DNA of 64,000 nt. It comes from Bradyrhizobium sp. dw_411 (lineage in GTDB: Bacteria; Pseudomonadota; Alphaproteobacteria; Rhizobiales; Xanthobacteraceae). Shown here in pieces: positions 24,375-34,196 of the stretch; position 1 is the first letter of the stretch; the number at the start of each line of letters is the position of its first letter. Location of the stretch: the NCBI RefSeq assembly GCF_018449695.1, contig NZ_JAAVUY010000005.1:124001-188000 (forward strand). Reading direction: 5' to 3'. A program made the translations under genes and the position numbers. The notes beneath the pieces were generated by a model that was not told where the DNA came from, ran no database searches, and was given only the letters and a program-made list of their open reading frames with translations.

Positions 24375-27300
24375 GCCACGCTCCGACAGGAACGACGGGA
24401 ACCGGCGAAGGCATTTCAGCGCCGTTTATTCGCTATCCTATCGGCACGTCGCTGATGATGGCCGGCATTCTGTTTGTCGGCCTCGTGGCCTATCCGCTGC
24501 TGCCGGTCGCGCCGCTGCCGCAGGTCGACTTCCCCACCATCCAGATCACCGCAACGTTGCCGGGCGCGAGCCCTGAAACCATGGCATCGTCGGTCGCGCA
24601 GCCGCTGGAGCGGCAATTCGCGCAGATTCCGGGCATCGCCCAGATGACCTCGACGAGCTACCTCGGGACGGCCTCCGTCACGATCCAGTTCGACCTCAAC
24701 CGCAGTATCGACGGCGCCGCCAACGACGTCCAGGGCGGCATCAACGCCGCCAGCGGTCAGTTGCCCAAGAACCTCCCCTCGCCCCCGACCTATCGCAAGG
24801 TCAATCCGGCGGATTCGCCGATCCTGCTGTTGTCGGCGACGTCAGACACGCTGCCATTGACGACCGTCAGCGACGCCGTCGATGCTCAGCTTGCGCAACA
24901 GATCAGCCAGATTTCCGGCGTGGCGCAGGTCACGATCGGCGGCCAGCAAAAACCGTCGATCCGCGTTCAGGTCGATCCCGCCAAACTGGTCGCCAAAGGC
25001 CTGTCGCTGGAAGACGTCCGCGCCTCGATCAACATCACCACGACCGACAGTCCGAAGGGCAACATCGACGGCGAGACCCGCGCCTATACGATCTACGCCA
25101 ATGACCAGATGCTGGATCCGAAAGAATGGAACGACGTCATCATTGCCTATCGCAATGGCGGCCCGTTGCGGATTCGCGACATCGGTCAGGCGATCATGGG
25201 GCCGGAGGACGCCAAGCAAGCGGCCTGGGCTGGCGGCAAGCGGGGCGTGTTCCTGGTGGTCTACAAACAGCCGGGCGCCAACGTCATCGACACCGTCGAC
25301 AAGATCAAGTCGCTGCTGCCGAGGCTGGTGGCGGCGATCCCGCCCGCGATCCAGATCGCGGTCATCAGCGATCGTACCCAGACCATCCGCGCCGCCGTCG
25401 AGGACGTCCAGTTCACGCTGCTTTTGACCATCGCGCTCGTCGTCATGGTGATCTTCATCTTCCTGCGAAGTTTCTGGGCAACGGTGATTCCGACCGTGAC
25501 CGTGCCGCTCGCCCTGCTCGGCGCCTGCGCACTGATGTGGGTATTCGGCTACACGCTCGATAACCTGTCCCTGATGGCTTTGACCATCGCGGTGGGCTTC
25601 GTGGTCGACGACGCCATCGTGATGCTGGAAAACATCACGCGCTATATCGAAGAAGGCGAGAAGCCGATGGCGGCCGCCTTCAAGGGCGCCAGCGAAATCG
25701 GTTTCACCATCGTCTCGATCAGTATTTCGCTGGTCGCGGTGCTGATCCCGCTCTTGCTGATGGGCGGCATCATCGGACGCCTGTTCCGCGAATTCGCCGT
25801 CACGCTGACCATGACCATTTTCGTGTCGATGGTGGTGTCGCTGACGCTGACGCCGATGATGGCATCCCGCTTCCTGCGCGCGCACAACGAAAACCAGCAG
25901 CACGGCAAGCTCTATCAGTGGAGCGAGCGCGGTTTTGACGCGATGCTGCACGCCTATGAGAGCGGTCTCGACCTTGCCATGCGCTGGCGGTTGACGACGC
26001 TCGTGATCTTCTTCGCGACGCTGGGATTGTCGGTCTATCTGTTCGTCATCATTCCGAAGGGCTTCTTCCCTCAACAGGACGTCGGCCTGATCACCGCCAC
26101 GTCCGAAGCGGCGCAGGACATCTCCTTTGCAGAAATGAAGCGGCGGCAGGAGGCTCTTGGTGCAATCGCCATGGCCGATCCCGCCGTCGACTCGGTGGCG
26201 ATGGCGATCGGCGGCAACGGCCGCGCCGGTAACAACGGCAGCGTGTTCATGCAGTTGAAACCGCGCAATGAACGCGACGTCTCCGCCCAGCAGATCATCT
26301 CGCGCCTGCGTCCGCAGCTCGAAAAGGTCCAGGGCGCCCGCCTGTTCATGCAGGCCGCGCAGGACGTGCGGCTCGGCGGCCGGCCGACTCGAACGCAATT
26401 CGAGTTCACGCTGCAGGATGCCAATCTCGACGAACTCAACGAGTGGGCGCCGAAGATTCTGGCCAAGATGAAAACGCTGCCGGAGTTGCGCGACGTTGCC
26501 ACCGACCAGCAGACGGAAGGCACCACGCTTCAGCTGAAGATCAACCGCGACACCGCCTCGCGCTATGGAATTCAGCCGCAACTGATCGACGACACGCTGT
26601 ATGACGCGTTCGGACAGCGCCAGGTCACGCAATATTTCACGCAGCTCAACAGCTACCACGTGATCCTGGAGATCCTGCCGGAGCTGCAGGGCAACATCGA
26701 CACGCTCAACAAACTCTACATCAAGTCGCCACTAACAGGCGAACAGGTGCCGCTAGCGACATTCGCGACCTGGACCAACGTGCCGGTGCGCTCGCTCTCG
26801 ATCAGCCATCAGGGCCAGTTTCCGGCGATCACGATCAGCTTCAACCTCGCGCAGAACGCGGCACTTGGGCAAGCGACCGACTCCGTGCAACGGGCGATGG
26901 CCGAACTCGGTACGCCCGCCACGCTCAACTCAAGCTTCCAGGGTACCGCGCAGGCGTTCCAGCAGTCGCTCGGCACTGTGCCACTGCTGATCATGGCGGC
27001 GCTGGTGGTCGTGTATCTGATCCTCGGCATTCTCTATGAAAGCTACATTCACCCGCTGACGATTCTGTCGACGCTTCCCTCCGCTGGCGTCGGCGCGCTC
27101 GCGATCCTGATGGCGTTTGGATACGACTTCAGCCTGATCGCGTTGATCGGCATCATCCTCCTGATCGGCATCGTCAAGAAGAACGGCATCATGATGGTCG
27201 ACTTCGCGATCTCTGCCGAGCGCGACGAGCATCTGTCGCCGGAACAATCGATCCGAAAGGCCGCCATCCTGCGGTTTCGTCCGATCATGATGACGACGAT

Positions 27301-27547
27301 GGCGGCGATGCTCGGCGGCGTGCCGCTGATGCTGGGGACCGGCACCGGATCGGAAATTCGCCAGCCGCTCGGCTACGCCATGGTTGGCGGTCTCATCGTC
27401 AGCCAGGCGCTCACGCTGTTCACGACGCCCGTGATTTATCTTTATCTCGACAGGCTTTCGAACGCGTTTGCGGGCTGGGGACGCTCGAAGAATGACGAGG
27501 GTGACGACATCGCCGAGCACAGCGCGGTCAAGGAAGCCGCCGAGTGA
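24371..27547 (+). CDS. RND-family multidrug efflux permease (MdtB/MdtC-like)
   Basis: A 1058-residue proton-driven pump, full length for the HAE1/AcrB family: twelve membrane helices in two repeats, with two large periplasmic loops. The proton-relay helix 4 carries VGFVVDDAIVMLENI, with the paired Asp residues of the family. Repeat symmetry is seen in the second half (IGIVKKNGIMMVDFAI). The sequence IRYPIGTSLMMAGILF at the N-terminus is that of MdtB/MdtC-type pumps, which may work as hetero-complexes, but only one pump gene is present here. Confidence 0.92.
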   Translation: MSHAPTGTTGTGEGISAPFIRYPIGTSLMMAGILFVGLVAYPLLPVAPLPQVDFPTIQITATLPGASPETMASSVAQPLERQFAQIPGIAQMTSTSYLGTASVTIQFDLNRSIDGAANDVQGGINAASGQLPKNLPSPPTYRKVNPADSPILLLSATSDTLPLTTVSDAVDAQLAQQISQISGVAQVTIGGQQKPSIRVQVDPAKLVAKGLSLEDVRASINITTTDSPKGNIDGETRAYTIYANDQMLDPKEWNDVIIAYRNGGPLRIRDIGQAIMGPEDAKQAAWAGGKRGVFLVVYKQPGANVIDTVDKIKSLLPRLVAAIPPAIQIAVISDRTQTIRAAVEDVQFTLLLTIALVVMVIFIFLRSFWATVIPTVTVPLALLGACALMWVFGYTLDNLSLMALTIAVGFVVDDAIVMLENITRYIEEGEKPMAAAFKGASEIGFTIVSISISLVAVLIPLLLMGGIIGRLFREFAVTLTMTIFVSMVVSLTLTPMMASRFLRAHNENQQHGKLYQWSERGFDAMLHAYESGLDLAMRWRLTTLVIFFATLGLSVYLFVIIPKGFFPQQDVGLITATSEAAQDISFAEMKRRQEALGAIAMADPAVDSVAMAIGGNGRAGNNGSVFMQLKPRNERDVSAQQIISRLRPQLEKVQGARLFMQAAQDVRLGGRPTRTQFEFTLQDANLDELNEWAPKILAKMKTLPELRDVATDQQTEGTTLQLKINRDTASRYGIQPQLIDDTLYDAFGQRQVTQYFTQLNSYHVILEILPELQGNIDTLNKLYIKSPLTGEQVPLATFATWTNVPVRSLSISHQGQFPAITISFNLAQNAALGQATDSVQRAMAELGTPATLNSSFQGTAQAFQQSLGTVPLLIMAALVVVYLILGILYESYIHPLTILSTLPSAGVGALAILMAFGYDFSLIALIGIILLIGIVKKNGIMMVDFAISAERDEHLSPEQSIRKAAILRFRPIMMTTMAAMLGGVPLMLGTGTGSEIRQPLGYAMVGGLIVSQALTLFTTPVIYLYLDRLSNAFAGWGRSKNDEGDDIAEHSAVKEAAE

Positions 27548-27603
27548 CTTGACTTTAATTGCTGGCCACCGCATCGGGATGCATTGATCCCGGAGGCTGG
27601 CCA

Positions 27604-28176
27604 GTGAAAATATCTTTTAAATTTGTAGTCCTCGTGGCTCTTCTGGCCTTTGGTCCGATCGACCACAGCTTCGCCCAGGCTCCCAAATCGAGGAGCACGG
27701 CGCAGAGCGCGCCGGTGCCTGCAACGCCGCCAGCCGTTGCCGGGACGGCGTCTGCGACTCCCCCTGCCGCCCCCGGCTGGGCCGTGCGCTGCTCCAGCGT
27801 CAGCCGCGACGCTCCGCTCGAATGCGCGATCGAACAAAGCGCCGTTCTCACCAAGACCGGACAACTGATCGTGCTGATCAATATCCGCGTGCCCGGCGAC
27901 ACCCACACGCCGGTGGCGCTGGTGCAATTGCCGCTCGGGCTCAATCTGCCGGTCGGCGTGAAAATCCAGGTGGATGACGGCAAGGCGGTCGATCTGCAGA
28001 TCCAGACCTGCGAAAATCGTGGCTGCTACACCAGCACGGTGATTGCGCCCGATCTGCTGGCCGCTCTCAAGTCGGGAAAGCAGTTGAAGGTGTCGTTCCA
28101 GGACATGGCCAAGGAAACCATCGCCATTCCAATTCCGCTGGCTGATTTCGCCGCCGCTTACGACAAGATAAAATAA
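27604..28176 (+). CDS. Invasion-associated locus B (IalB) family periplasmic protein
   Basis: A 190-residue secreted protein. A GTG start at 27604 is chosen because GGAGG lies seven bases upstream and a signal sequence follows (ISFKFVVLVALLAFGPIDHSFAQ). After a Pro/Ala-rich linker comes the IalB domain, with GWAVRCSS, paired cysteines (CAIEQSA, TCENRGCYT) and a C-terminal beta-rich part ending IPIPLADFAAAYDKI. IalB was named in Bartonella, but homologues are common and of unknown function in free-living rhizobia. It follows the RND pump by 56 bases and may be transcribed with it. Confidence 0.85.
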   Translation: MKISFKFVVLVALLAFGPIDHSFAQAPKSRSTAQSAPVPATPPAVAGTASATPPAAPGWAVRCSSVSRDAPLECAIEQSAVLTKTGQLIVLINIRVPGDTHTPVALVQLPLGLNLPVGVKIQVDDGKAVDLQIQTCENRGCYTSTVIAPDLLAALKSGKQLKVSFQDMAKETIAIPIPLADFAAAYDKIK

Positions 28177-28222
28177 TCGAACGGCATCGCGCCGCGGCCA
28201 TCCGCCGGCGGACGTCGTGGGA

Positions 28223-28942
28223 TTAGCCGGTGCCGAGATAGACCTTCTGCACCTGCGGATCGTGTGCGAGATCGGCCGCGGTGCCCGACAGCACGCTTTT
28301 GCCGACTTGCAGGACGGTCGCGAAATCCGAAACCTCGAGCGCGAGTTCGATGGATTGTTCGGCCAGCAGGATCGTCAGCCCTTCCTTGTGCAGCCGGCCG
28401 AAGGTCTCGTACATCGACTCGACCACCGCAGGCGCCAGACCCAGCGACGGCTCATCCAGCATCAGAAGCTTGGGGTCGCTCATCAAGGCGCGTCCGACCG
28501 CCAGCATCTGACGTTCGCCGCCGGACATGGTACCGGCACGCTGACTGCGGCGCTCCGCCAGTTTCGGGAAGATCTCGTAGACGCGATCGAGCAGCGCCGC
28601 CGCGCGCGCCTTGTCGCGCAACGGAGTCGCGCCGAGCCGCAGATTGTTCTCGACGCTCTGTTGCACAAACAGCCGCCAGCCTTCCGGCGACAAGGCCAGA
28701 CCCTGGCGCACGATCGCAAACGCGCTCTGACCGCCGATCTGCTGCCCGCGAAACCCGATCGATCCGGCATGAACCGGGATCAGGCCGGCGATCGCGTTGA
28801 GCACGGTGGTTTTGCCGCCACCGTTGGAGCCGAGCAGCGCCACCACGCTGCCCTCAGGCACCTCCAGCGACACATCGGAGACCCCGATCAGGTCGCCATA
28901 TCGAACCTCCAGATGCTCGATCTTGAGCAAGGGCGCGGTCAT
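28223..28942 (-). CDS. livF: Branched-chain amino acid-type ABC transporter ATPase (LivF)
   Basis: A 239-residue ATPase with Walker A GSNGGGKTT, signature MSGGERQML and Walker B LLMLDEP. It lacks the long insertion of LivG and has the ending (LAHDPQVQKVYLG) typical of LivF. It is the last gene of a complete Liv-type (HAAT) importer on the minus strand and starts within the livG stop (ATGA overlap). Liv-type systems in rhizobia carry amino acids, amides, urea or aromatic acids; nothing near this copy narrows the choice. Confidence 0.88.
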   Translation of the reverse strand: MTAPLLKIEHLEVRYGDLIGVSDVSLEVPEGSVVALLGSNGGGKTTVLNAIAGLIPVHAGSIGFRGQQIGGQSAFAIVRQGLALSPEGWRLFVQQSVENNLRLGATPLRDKARAAALLDRVYEIFPKLAERRSQRAGTMSGGERQMLAVGRALMSDPKLLMLDEPSLGLAPAVVESMYETFGRLHKEGLTILLAEQSIELALEVSDFATVLQVGKSVLSGTAADLAHDPQVQKVYLGTG

Positions 28943-29721
28943 GTCGCGGGCCCACCCATCAGCTCGATCGGGGTATGCGCCGCGGCGGCCTTGGCCGCGC
29001 GCTTGCCGAGATAGGCTTCGATGACGGCGGGGTTGCCCGTGACGTCACGCGGACTGCCCTGCGCGATCTCCCGGCCCTGGTGAAACACCACGACGCGGGT
29101 CGCCAGCGACATGATCACCTCCATAATGTGCTCGACGATCACAAGCGTGATGCCGGAACGATGGATGTCACGCACGAGATCGATCGCAAGTTGCACTTCG
29201 CGCTGGGTGAGGCCTGCCATGGCTTCATCGAGCAGCAATACCTTGGGCTCGGTCGCCAGCGCGCGGGCGATTTCGAGCCGCTTGCGGCCCGGTGTACCCA
29301 GCGAGCGCGCCGGCGCATCCGCCAGCCGGCTCATCCCGACGCGCTCCAGCACGGCGCGCGCCCGCGCTTCGGCTTCGGAGCGATGCGGCGTGCGCAGAAA
29401 CGCGCCGATCATCACGTTCTCCAGCACAGACATGCTCTCGAATGTCTGCGGCACCTGGAAGGTGCGCGCGAGGCCGAGTTGTGCGCGGGCTTCGGGCGTC
29501 AGTGCCGTGATGTCATGGCCGTCGAACAGGACCGTGCCGGATGTCGACAGCAGGTCACCGGTCAGGCAGTTGAAGAAGGTGGATTTGCCGGCGCCGTTCG
29601 GGCCGATCAGGCCGAGAATATCGCCCTGCGCCAGCTTCACCGAGGCGGCGTCGACAGCCTTGAAACTGCCAAAGGCTTTAGTGACGTCACGCGCTTCCAG
29701 GAGACAGCCGTCAGGGGGCAT
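28939..29721 (-). CDS. livG: Branched-chain amino acid-type ABC transporter ATPase (LivG)
   Basis: A 260-residue ATPase with Walker A GPNGAGKST, signature-region LGTPGRKRLEIARALA (SGG reduced to GTPG), Walker B LLLDEAMAG and the H-loop VEHIM. The C-terminal tail PAVIEAYLG is the LivG hallmark. Note that the position after Walker B reads Asp-Glu-Ala, normal for this family. The start at 29721 is preferred to 29745 because GGGGAG lies upstream; it overlaps livM by 11 bases. Confidence 0.87.
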   Translation of the reverse strand: MPPDGCLLEARDVTKAFGSFKAVDAASVKLAQGDILGLIGPNGAGKSTFFNCLTGDLLSTSGTVLFDGHDITALTPEARAQLGLARTFQVPQTFESMSVLENVMIGAFLRTPHRSEAEARARAVLERVGMSRLADAPARSLGTPGRKRLEIARALATEPKVLLLDEAMAGLTQREVQLAIDLVRDIHRSGITLVIVEHIMEVIMSLATRVVVFHQGREIAQGSPRDVTGNPAVIEAYLGKRAAKAAAAHTPIELMGGPAT

Positions 29722-30703
29722 GCGCGGCTCCCCTCGCCTCGGCACTCGGCAGCTTGCTGCGTCGCTTCGCGATCATCCGCTTCACCAGCATCAAGATGCC
29801 GCCGGGCTGGAACCGCGCGATCAGCACGATGATCGCGCCGTAGAGCACAAACGTCAGCCCGGCGCCCTTGCCGCCCAAAAGATTGTTGGAAATCTCTTCC
29901 AGTGGCACCAGGATCGCCGCACCTACCAATGGACCGAACAGCAGGCCGGCCCCGCCGAGCGCCGCCATGATCAGCATCTTCACCGAGATCAGGATGCCAA
30001 GTCCGGACTCGGGATCGACGAAGCCGAACATCATCGCATAGAGCGCGCCGGCGACGCTGGTGAGACCGGCGCTGAGCATGAAAGCATAGAGCTTGGTACG
30101 GCTGGCGGGCGCGCCCAGCGAGCGCGCGGCGCGTTCGGAGTCTCGGATCGCGCGGAGATAAAATCCCATCCGACTGTTGGCGATCCACCAGGTGATCCCG
30201 AGCGTCAACGCCAGAACCGCGAGGAACAGATAATAATACGGCAGTGCCGAGATGAAGGAGAGATCGAAGACGTTGCGTGGCACGGTCGGCCCGCTCAGCC
30301 CGACCGCGGCGCCGAGATATCCAGTGTTGGTGACGATCAGCCGGACCAGCTCGGCCACCGCGATGGTGGCCATGCTGAAATAATGGCCCGACAGCCGCAA
30401 CGTCGGTACGCCGATGATGGCCGAAATCGCCACGCTGATAACGATGCCGACGGGAATGCCAACCAGCGGCGACAGGGCGAAATGCGCGTAAGCGCCCATC
30501 GCGGCATAGGCGCCGCAGCCAAAGAACACGACGTGTCCGACCGACACCTGGCCGGCATAACCGCCGACGATGTTCCAGGCCGAGGCCGCGATCGCATAGA
30601 GCAGCACCAGCGCGCCGAGCCGCTGCTGGAATGGCGTCGAGAACAACAGGGGATAGGCGACGACCAGCGCCAGCACCACCGAGAGCCACAACAGGCGTCG
30701 CAT
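29711..30703 (-). CDS. livM: Branched-chain amino acid-type ABC transporter permease (LivM)
   Basis: A 330-residue permease with 8-10 membrane spans. Hallmarks are GYAGQVSVGHVVFFGCGAYA in the second quarter and GFVDPESGLGILISVKML later, a cytoplasmic loop contacting LivG/LivF. It pairs with the LivH protein encoded just upstream; start and stop overlap by one base (TGATG). Confidence 0.88.
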   Translation of the reverse strand: MRRLLWLSVVLALVVAYPLLFSTPFQQRLGALVLLYAIAASAWNIVGGYAGQVSVGHVVFFGCGAYAAMGAYAHFALSPLVGIPVGIVISVAISAIIGVPTLRLSGHYFSMATIAVAELVRLIVTNTGYLGAAVGLSGPTVPRNVFDLSFISALPYYYLFLAVLALTLGITWWIANSRMGFYLRAIRDSERAARSLGAPASRTKLYAFMLSAGLTSVAGALYAMMFGFVDPESGLGILISVKMLIMAALGGAGLLFGPLVGAAILVPLEEISNNLLGGKGAGLTFVLYGAIIVLIARFQPGGILMLVKRMIAKRRSKLPSAEARGAAHAP

Positions 30704-31566
30704 CAGGATTTGCCCATCAAGCCTTGCGGCCGGAACCAGAGGAAACCGAGGAACAGCGAATACACCACCATGTCCTTGTACACGGGCCCGATCAGGTATC
30801 CCGACAAGGACTCGATGACACCGATCAACAGCCCCGCCACCAGCGCGCCGGGCACGCTGCCGAAACCACCCAGCGACACCGTCACAAAGGCGACAATGCC
30901 GAGCGTCTCGCCGACAGTCGGCACGATATAGAAGAACGTCGCGATCAGCGCGCCCGCCAGACCCGTGGCGCCTGCGGCAATCGCCCAGGCGATGGCCTGC
31001 ATGGTATCGGGCCGGATCCCCATCAACTGCGCCGCCGTGGAATCTTCCGCGACCGCCAGCATCTTCGATCCCAATGATGTACGCGTCAGCAACAGATGCA
31101 GGCCGAGCGTCACCAGCAAGGCGACCGCGCCGGCCAGCAGTCGCGATGCCTGGATGCGCAAGCCCGCGACCTCAAAAGTGCCGCCGACCAGATTTTCAGG
31201 CAGCGACAGGAAGTTGGCGCCAAACCACCAGAACACCGAATAGCGCAGCAATAGCGCGAGCCCGAAGGTGCCGAGAATCTGGGCCAGCATCGGCCCCTTC
31301 ATGATGTCGCGGATCAGCCCGAAATAGACGACGACGCCAAGCGTCGCCAGTACCAGCGCGGCCAGCGGCGCACCCGCCCAGGGACCCGCGCCGAACAGCG
31401 TCCACACCACGAACGCCACATACATGCCGAGCATTACAAAGTCGCCATGCGCGAAATTGACGATGTTCATCATGCCCCAGACCAGCGTGAGGCCGGAGGA
31501 GAACAACGCGTAGACGGCACCCAATAGAAGGCCGCCGACAATCACCTGAACAAGAATGGAGGACAT
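30703..31566 (-). CDS. livH: Branched-chain amino acid-type ABC transporter permease (LivH)
   Basis: A 287-residue permease with the family start region GLLLGAVYALFSSGLTLVWG and MNIVNFAHGDFVMLG, then a C-terminal conserved segment FGSVPGALVAGLLIGVIESL. It forms the membrane channel with LivM. It begins 130 bases after the binding-protein gene, a gap that carries a GC-rich hairpin. Confidence 0.9.
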   Translation of the reverse strand: MSSILVQVIVGGLLLGAVYALFSSGLTLVWGMMNIVNFAHGDFVMLGMYVAFVVWTLFGAGPWAGAPLAALVLATLGVVVYFGLIRDIMKGPMLAQILGTFGLALLLRYSVFWWFGANFLSLPENLVGGTFEVAGLRIQASRLLAGAVALLVTLGLHLLLTRTSLGSKMLAVAEDSTAAQLMGIRPDTMQAIAWAIAAGATGLAGALIATFFYIVPTVGETLGIVAFVTVSLGGFGSVPGALVAGLLIGVIESLSGYLIGPVYKDMVVYSLFLGFLWFRPQGLMGKS

Positions 31567-31665
31567 GCCGGCGGGAGATCTTGCGGGTTAAGTCTCTGAG
31601 ATGACGATGCGATGGATCGAATGAAGCAAGTGCAATTCAAGTAAGGCAAGTCAACTAAAGCAGGT

Positions 31666-31690
31666 GGCGGCGGGACCCCTGCCCGCCGCC
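31666..31690 (-). terminator. GC-rich hairpin between livK and livH
   Basis: GGCGGCGGG (31666-31674) pairs exactly with CCCGCCGCC (31682-31690) around a seven-base loop, six bases after the livK stop on the minus strand. No clear T-run follows, so partial termination or mRNA protection is more likely than full termination. Confidence 0.5.
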
Positions 31691-31696
31691 CAACTC

Positions 31697-32950
31697 TCAC
31701 CAGCCTTTATAAGGCAGGACCGGCGTTTTCTCGGCATTGGCTTTCGGCCAGACCGCGACATAATTTTCACCGTCTTGCAGTTGAATGACGAGGCCCGAGG
31801 CCAGTACGTTCTGACCCTTCTCATCGAACTTGATGCCCTTGTAACCCATCATCAACTGATCGGGCTTCAGATCGGTGGCCTTCAAGGCCGCCTGGATCTT
31901 GGCGGGATCGGTCGAACCCGCACGATCGATCGCCCCACACAGCACGAAGAACGCCTGCATCTGACGCCCCGCGGTATCGTCCATCTCGTCGCCACTCTTC
32001 TTTTTATACATTTCAGCGATCAGCGCGGTCGGTGATCCCGGAGGGCCGACGCTCCACGACGAACGGTTGAGGACTCCTTGCGAAATCTTGCCGACCGACT
32101 TGATGAAGGACGGATCGGAATAACCGGAATCGTCGGCGATGATCATAGGAGGCTTGTAGTCGAGTGCTTGCATCGTCTTCGCATACAGGATCGCGTCGGA
32201 CGCATAGGCGATCATGATCACGACGTCGGGCTTCTTCTCCTTGAGCTGCAGTATCTGGCTCTGCACGTCGGTCGCGTTGACGGCATAGGCGATATCGAGT
32301 GCGATGCTCTGGCCGTTGTCTTTGAATACGCTGGTGATCACGCTCGAGACTGACGTGCCGTATTCCGTGTTGTCATGGACCAGCGCGACGCTATCGGTCT
32401 TGACGCCGGCGGCCTTCATGTCCTTGAGGAACTCATAATAGATCTTGGCGAAATCCGCCGCCACCGGCGTGACCCGGAAGAACCATTTGAAACCGCGCTC
32501 GGTGAGGTTGGCTGCGACCGACTCGCCGTTGACGAACGGAATTCCGTATTTCTCGGCGATCGCGCTTGCCGTCAGTGTGATGCCGGATTGATAAGAGCCG
32601 GTGAGCGCCACCACCTTCTCTTCCGTGATCAGCCGCAAGGCCTGGTTCTGTCCGGTCGCGGGGCTACCCTGGTTGTCGGCGAACACTACCTCGACCTTGG
32701 CGCCGCCGAGGCCCGCGAGACCGGCGTTCTTGGCCAGCGGAAAATTGCCGAATTCCGGATGGGGATTGTTGATGATATCCATCGCGACTTCGATCGCGGC
32801 CTTGGCATGAACGCCCGCGCTGGCCGCGTTGCCGCTCAACGGATAGACCGCGCCGATCTTGACGGTCTTTTCCTGCGCGAAGGCATGCCCCGCCAGCATC
32901 ACGGAAATCGAGGCGGCGCACAGCAGCCCGATGATATGCTTAAATCTCAT
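31697..32950 (-). CDS. Branched-chain amino acid-type ABC substrate-binding protein
   Basis: A 417-residue periplasmic binding protein of the LivK/AmiC fold. The N-terminus is a signal peptide (LLCAASISVMLAGHAFAQ) and the mature part opens with VKIGAVYPLSGNAASAG, the usual first strand and ligand-loop motif. It is the first gene of this Liv-type operon; a ribosome-binding site (CAGGAGATC) precedes the ATG at 32950. The ligand cannot be read from sequence. This operon and the one at 42.1-46.7 kb are separate systems with clearly different binding proteins. Confidence 0.88.
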   Translation of the reverse strand: MRFKHIIGLLCAASISVMLAGHAFAQEKTVKIGAVYPLSGNAASAGVHAKAAIEVAMDIINNPHPEFGNFPLAKNAGLAGLGGAKVEVVFADNQGSPATGQNQALRLITEEKVVALTGSYQSGITLTASAIAEKYGIPFVNGESVAANLTERGFKWFFRVTPVAADFAKIYYEFLKDMKAAGVKTDSVALVHDNTEYGTSVSSVITSVFKDNGQSIALDIAYAVNATDVQSQILQLKEKKPDVVIMIAYASDAILYAKTMQALDYKPPMIIADDSGYSDPSFIKSVGKISQGVLNRSSWSVGPPGSPTALIAEMYKKKSGDEMDDTAGRQMQAFFVLCGAIDRAGSTDPAKIQAALKATDLKPDQLMMGYKGIKFDEKGQNVLASGLVIQLQDGENYVAVWPKANAEKTPVLPYKGW

Positions 32951-33112
32951 ACTGATGATCTCCTGGAAGTCCCACCCGATGCCAGGCTCTGAGGCCGGGA
33001 TGCCCGAGGCGTTGCCGCCAGTGGATTCCCTTGTTTTGGCCTGTTCAACATTGCACGCCGGATTGGCAGGGGCAAGTTTGCGGGGTCGCTTGCGCGCTCT
33101 TGTCGCGAGACT

Positions 33113-33856
33113 TCAGCCGGCGGGTGCCGCGGCGGCCATATCCGACTTGACGCCAACATAGACGGTGTTGCTCGCGTCGTGCTCACCCCGCCAATTGTCG
33201 AAGGTCACGACATGCGCCGCCGACGTCGCGAAGGTACCTGCCATCACATGCTCGAACGCGGAATCCGGCGGGTCGTTCGACCACAGCGCGAAAACGCCGC
33301 CGGGATTGAGATGCGAAGCGAGCCGCGCCAGTCCTTCCGGTTCGTAAAGTGCGGCATGGCGCGGATGCAGTAGATTTCGCGGCGAATGATCGATATCCAC
33401 CAGCACCGCATCGAAGCGGCGCCCCGGCATGCCGGGATCAAAACCGGCGGTCGAATGCGACAGCGCGAAGAAATCGCCATGAACCAGGCGGCATCGCCGA
33501 TCCTTCGTGAGTTGCTCGCCGAGCGGAAGCAATCCCTGCTCGTGCCATTCGATCACCTCAGCCAGCGCATCGATCACGATCAGTGAGTTCACCCGCGGAT
33601 TTTCGAGCGCCGCCAACGCGGTGTAACCGAGCCCGAGGCCGCCGACGACGACATCGACATTGGTGCGCAGAAGGGCTGCGAGGCCAAGCCGCGCGAGTTC
33701 TACCTCGGCGACGGTGAACAGGCTCGACATCAGGAATTCGTCGCCGAGCTTGATTTCATAAATGTCGATACCGGAAGACGGCGACTTTCGGCGCCGCAGG
33801 CTAAGCACGCCCATCGGGGTCGGGCGAAAATCCAGCTCTTCGAAATTCACGCTCAT
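33113..33856 (-). CDS. Spermidine synthase-like SAM-fold protein
   Basis: A 247-residue Rossmann methyltransferase-fold protein of the spermidine synthase superfamily. The nucleotide-site region is VVVGGLGLGYTALAALE, with the acidic strand LIVIDALAEVIEWH, and FDAVLVDIDHSPRNLL stands in for the catalytic Asp region of true SpeE. The polyamine-binding motifs of SpeE are poorly kept, so it may not make spermidine. The start at 33856 fits the family; the 51-residue extension upstream does not. It stands alone. Confidence 0.65.
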   Translation of the reverse strand: MSVNFEELDFRPTPMGVLSLRRRKSPSSGIDIYEIKLGDEFLMSSLFTVAEVELARLGLAALLRTNVDVVVGGLGLGYTALAALENPRVNSLIVIDALAEVIEWHEQGLLPLGEQLTKDRRCRLVHGDFFALSHSTAGFDPGMPGRRFDAVLVDIDHSPRNLLHPRHAALYEPEGLARLASHLNPGGVFALWSNDPPDSAFEHVMAGTFATSAAHVVTFDNWRGEHDASNTVYVGVKSDMAAAAPAG

Positions 33857-34196
33857 GCCTGACCGCCCTGCCCGCGACTGACCCCGTCGCCCATGGCCAC
33901 GGACCGCCGTAGCTTCCCCACCAGAGCAGCATCGTCCCGTGCTTGCCAAGCCCGGATTGAACGGACGGAACGGCATTCGCTTAGACGGGATTTTACGGCG
34001 CTCCGCCACGCCGTCTCATAGGCCGACAAGCCATTGAATTTGTTTGGTAATAGTTAGATGCCGTAACGGCAGCCTATCGATTTCTGAGGCACACCGACAT
34101 AGCCGAGGGTGGTTTTGCAGACCATTCCCGTTTCAATCCGGCTATTGCCGGGAACTACCGAAGCGTTTGCAAAACCGTTTATTGATCGGAAGACAG
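33857..34196. other. Intergenic region, no gene seen
   Basis: These 340 bases lie between a minus-strand gene start and a minus-strand stop. A nine-base inverted repeat, GGTTTTGCA (34111-34119) and TGCAAAACC (34168-34176), spans a 48-base loop that itself has a short CCCG/CGGG pair. It may be a weak structured terminator for the hydrolase gene that ends at 34197; nothing else is recognisable. Confidence 0.3.

Noticed and set aside
24842..26659. 605-codon open frame antisense to the RND pump gene
   Set aside because: High-GC codon bias makes long open antisense frames. The product is rich in His, Arg, Asp and Gln with no fold, while the plus-strand frame is a clear RND pump.
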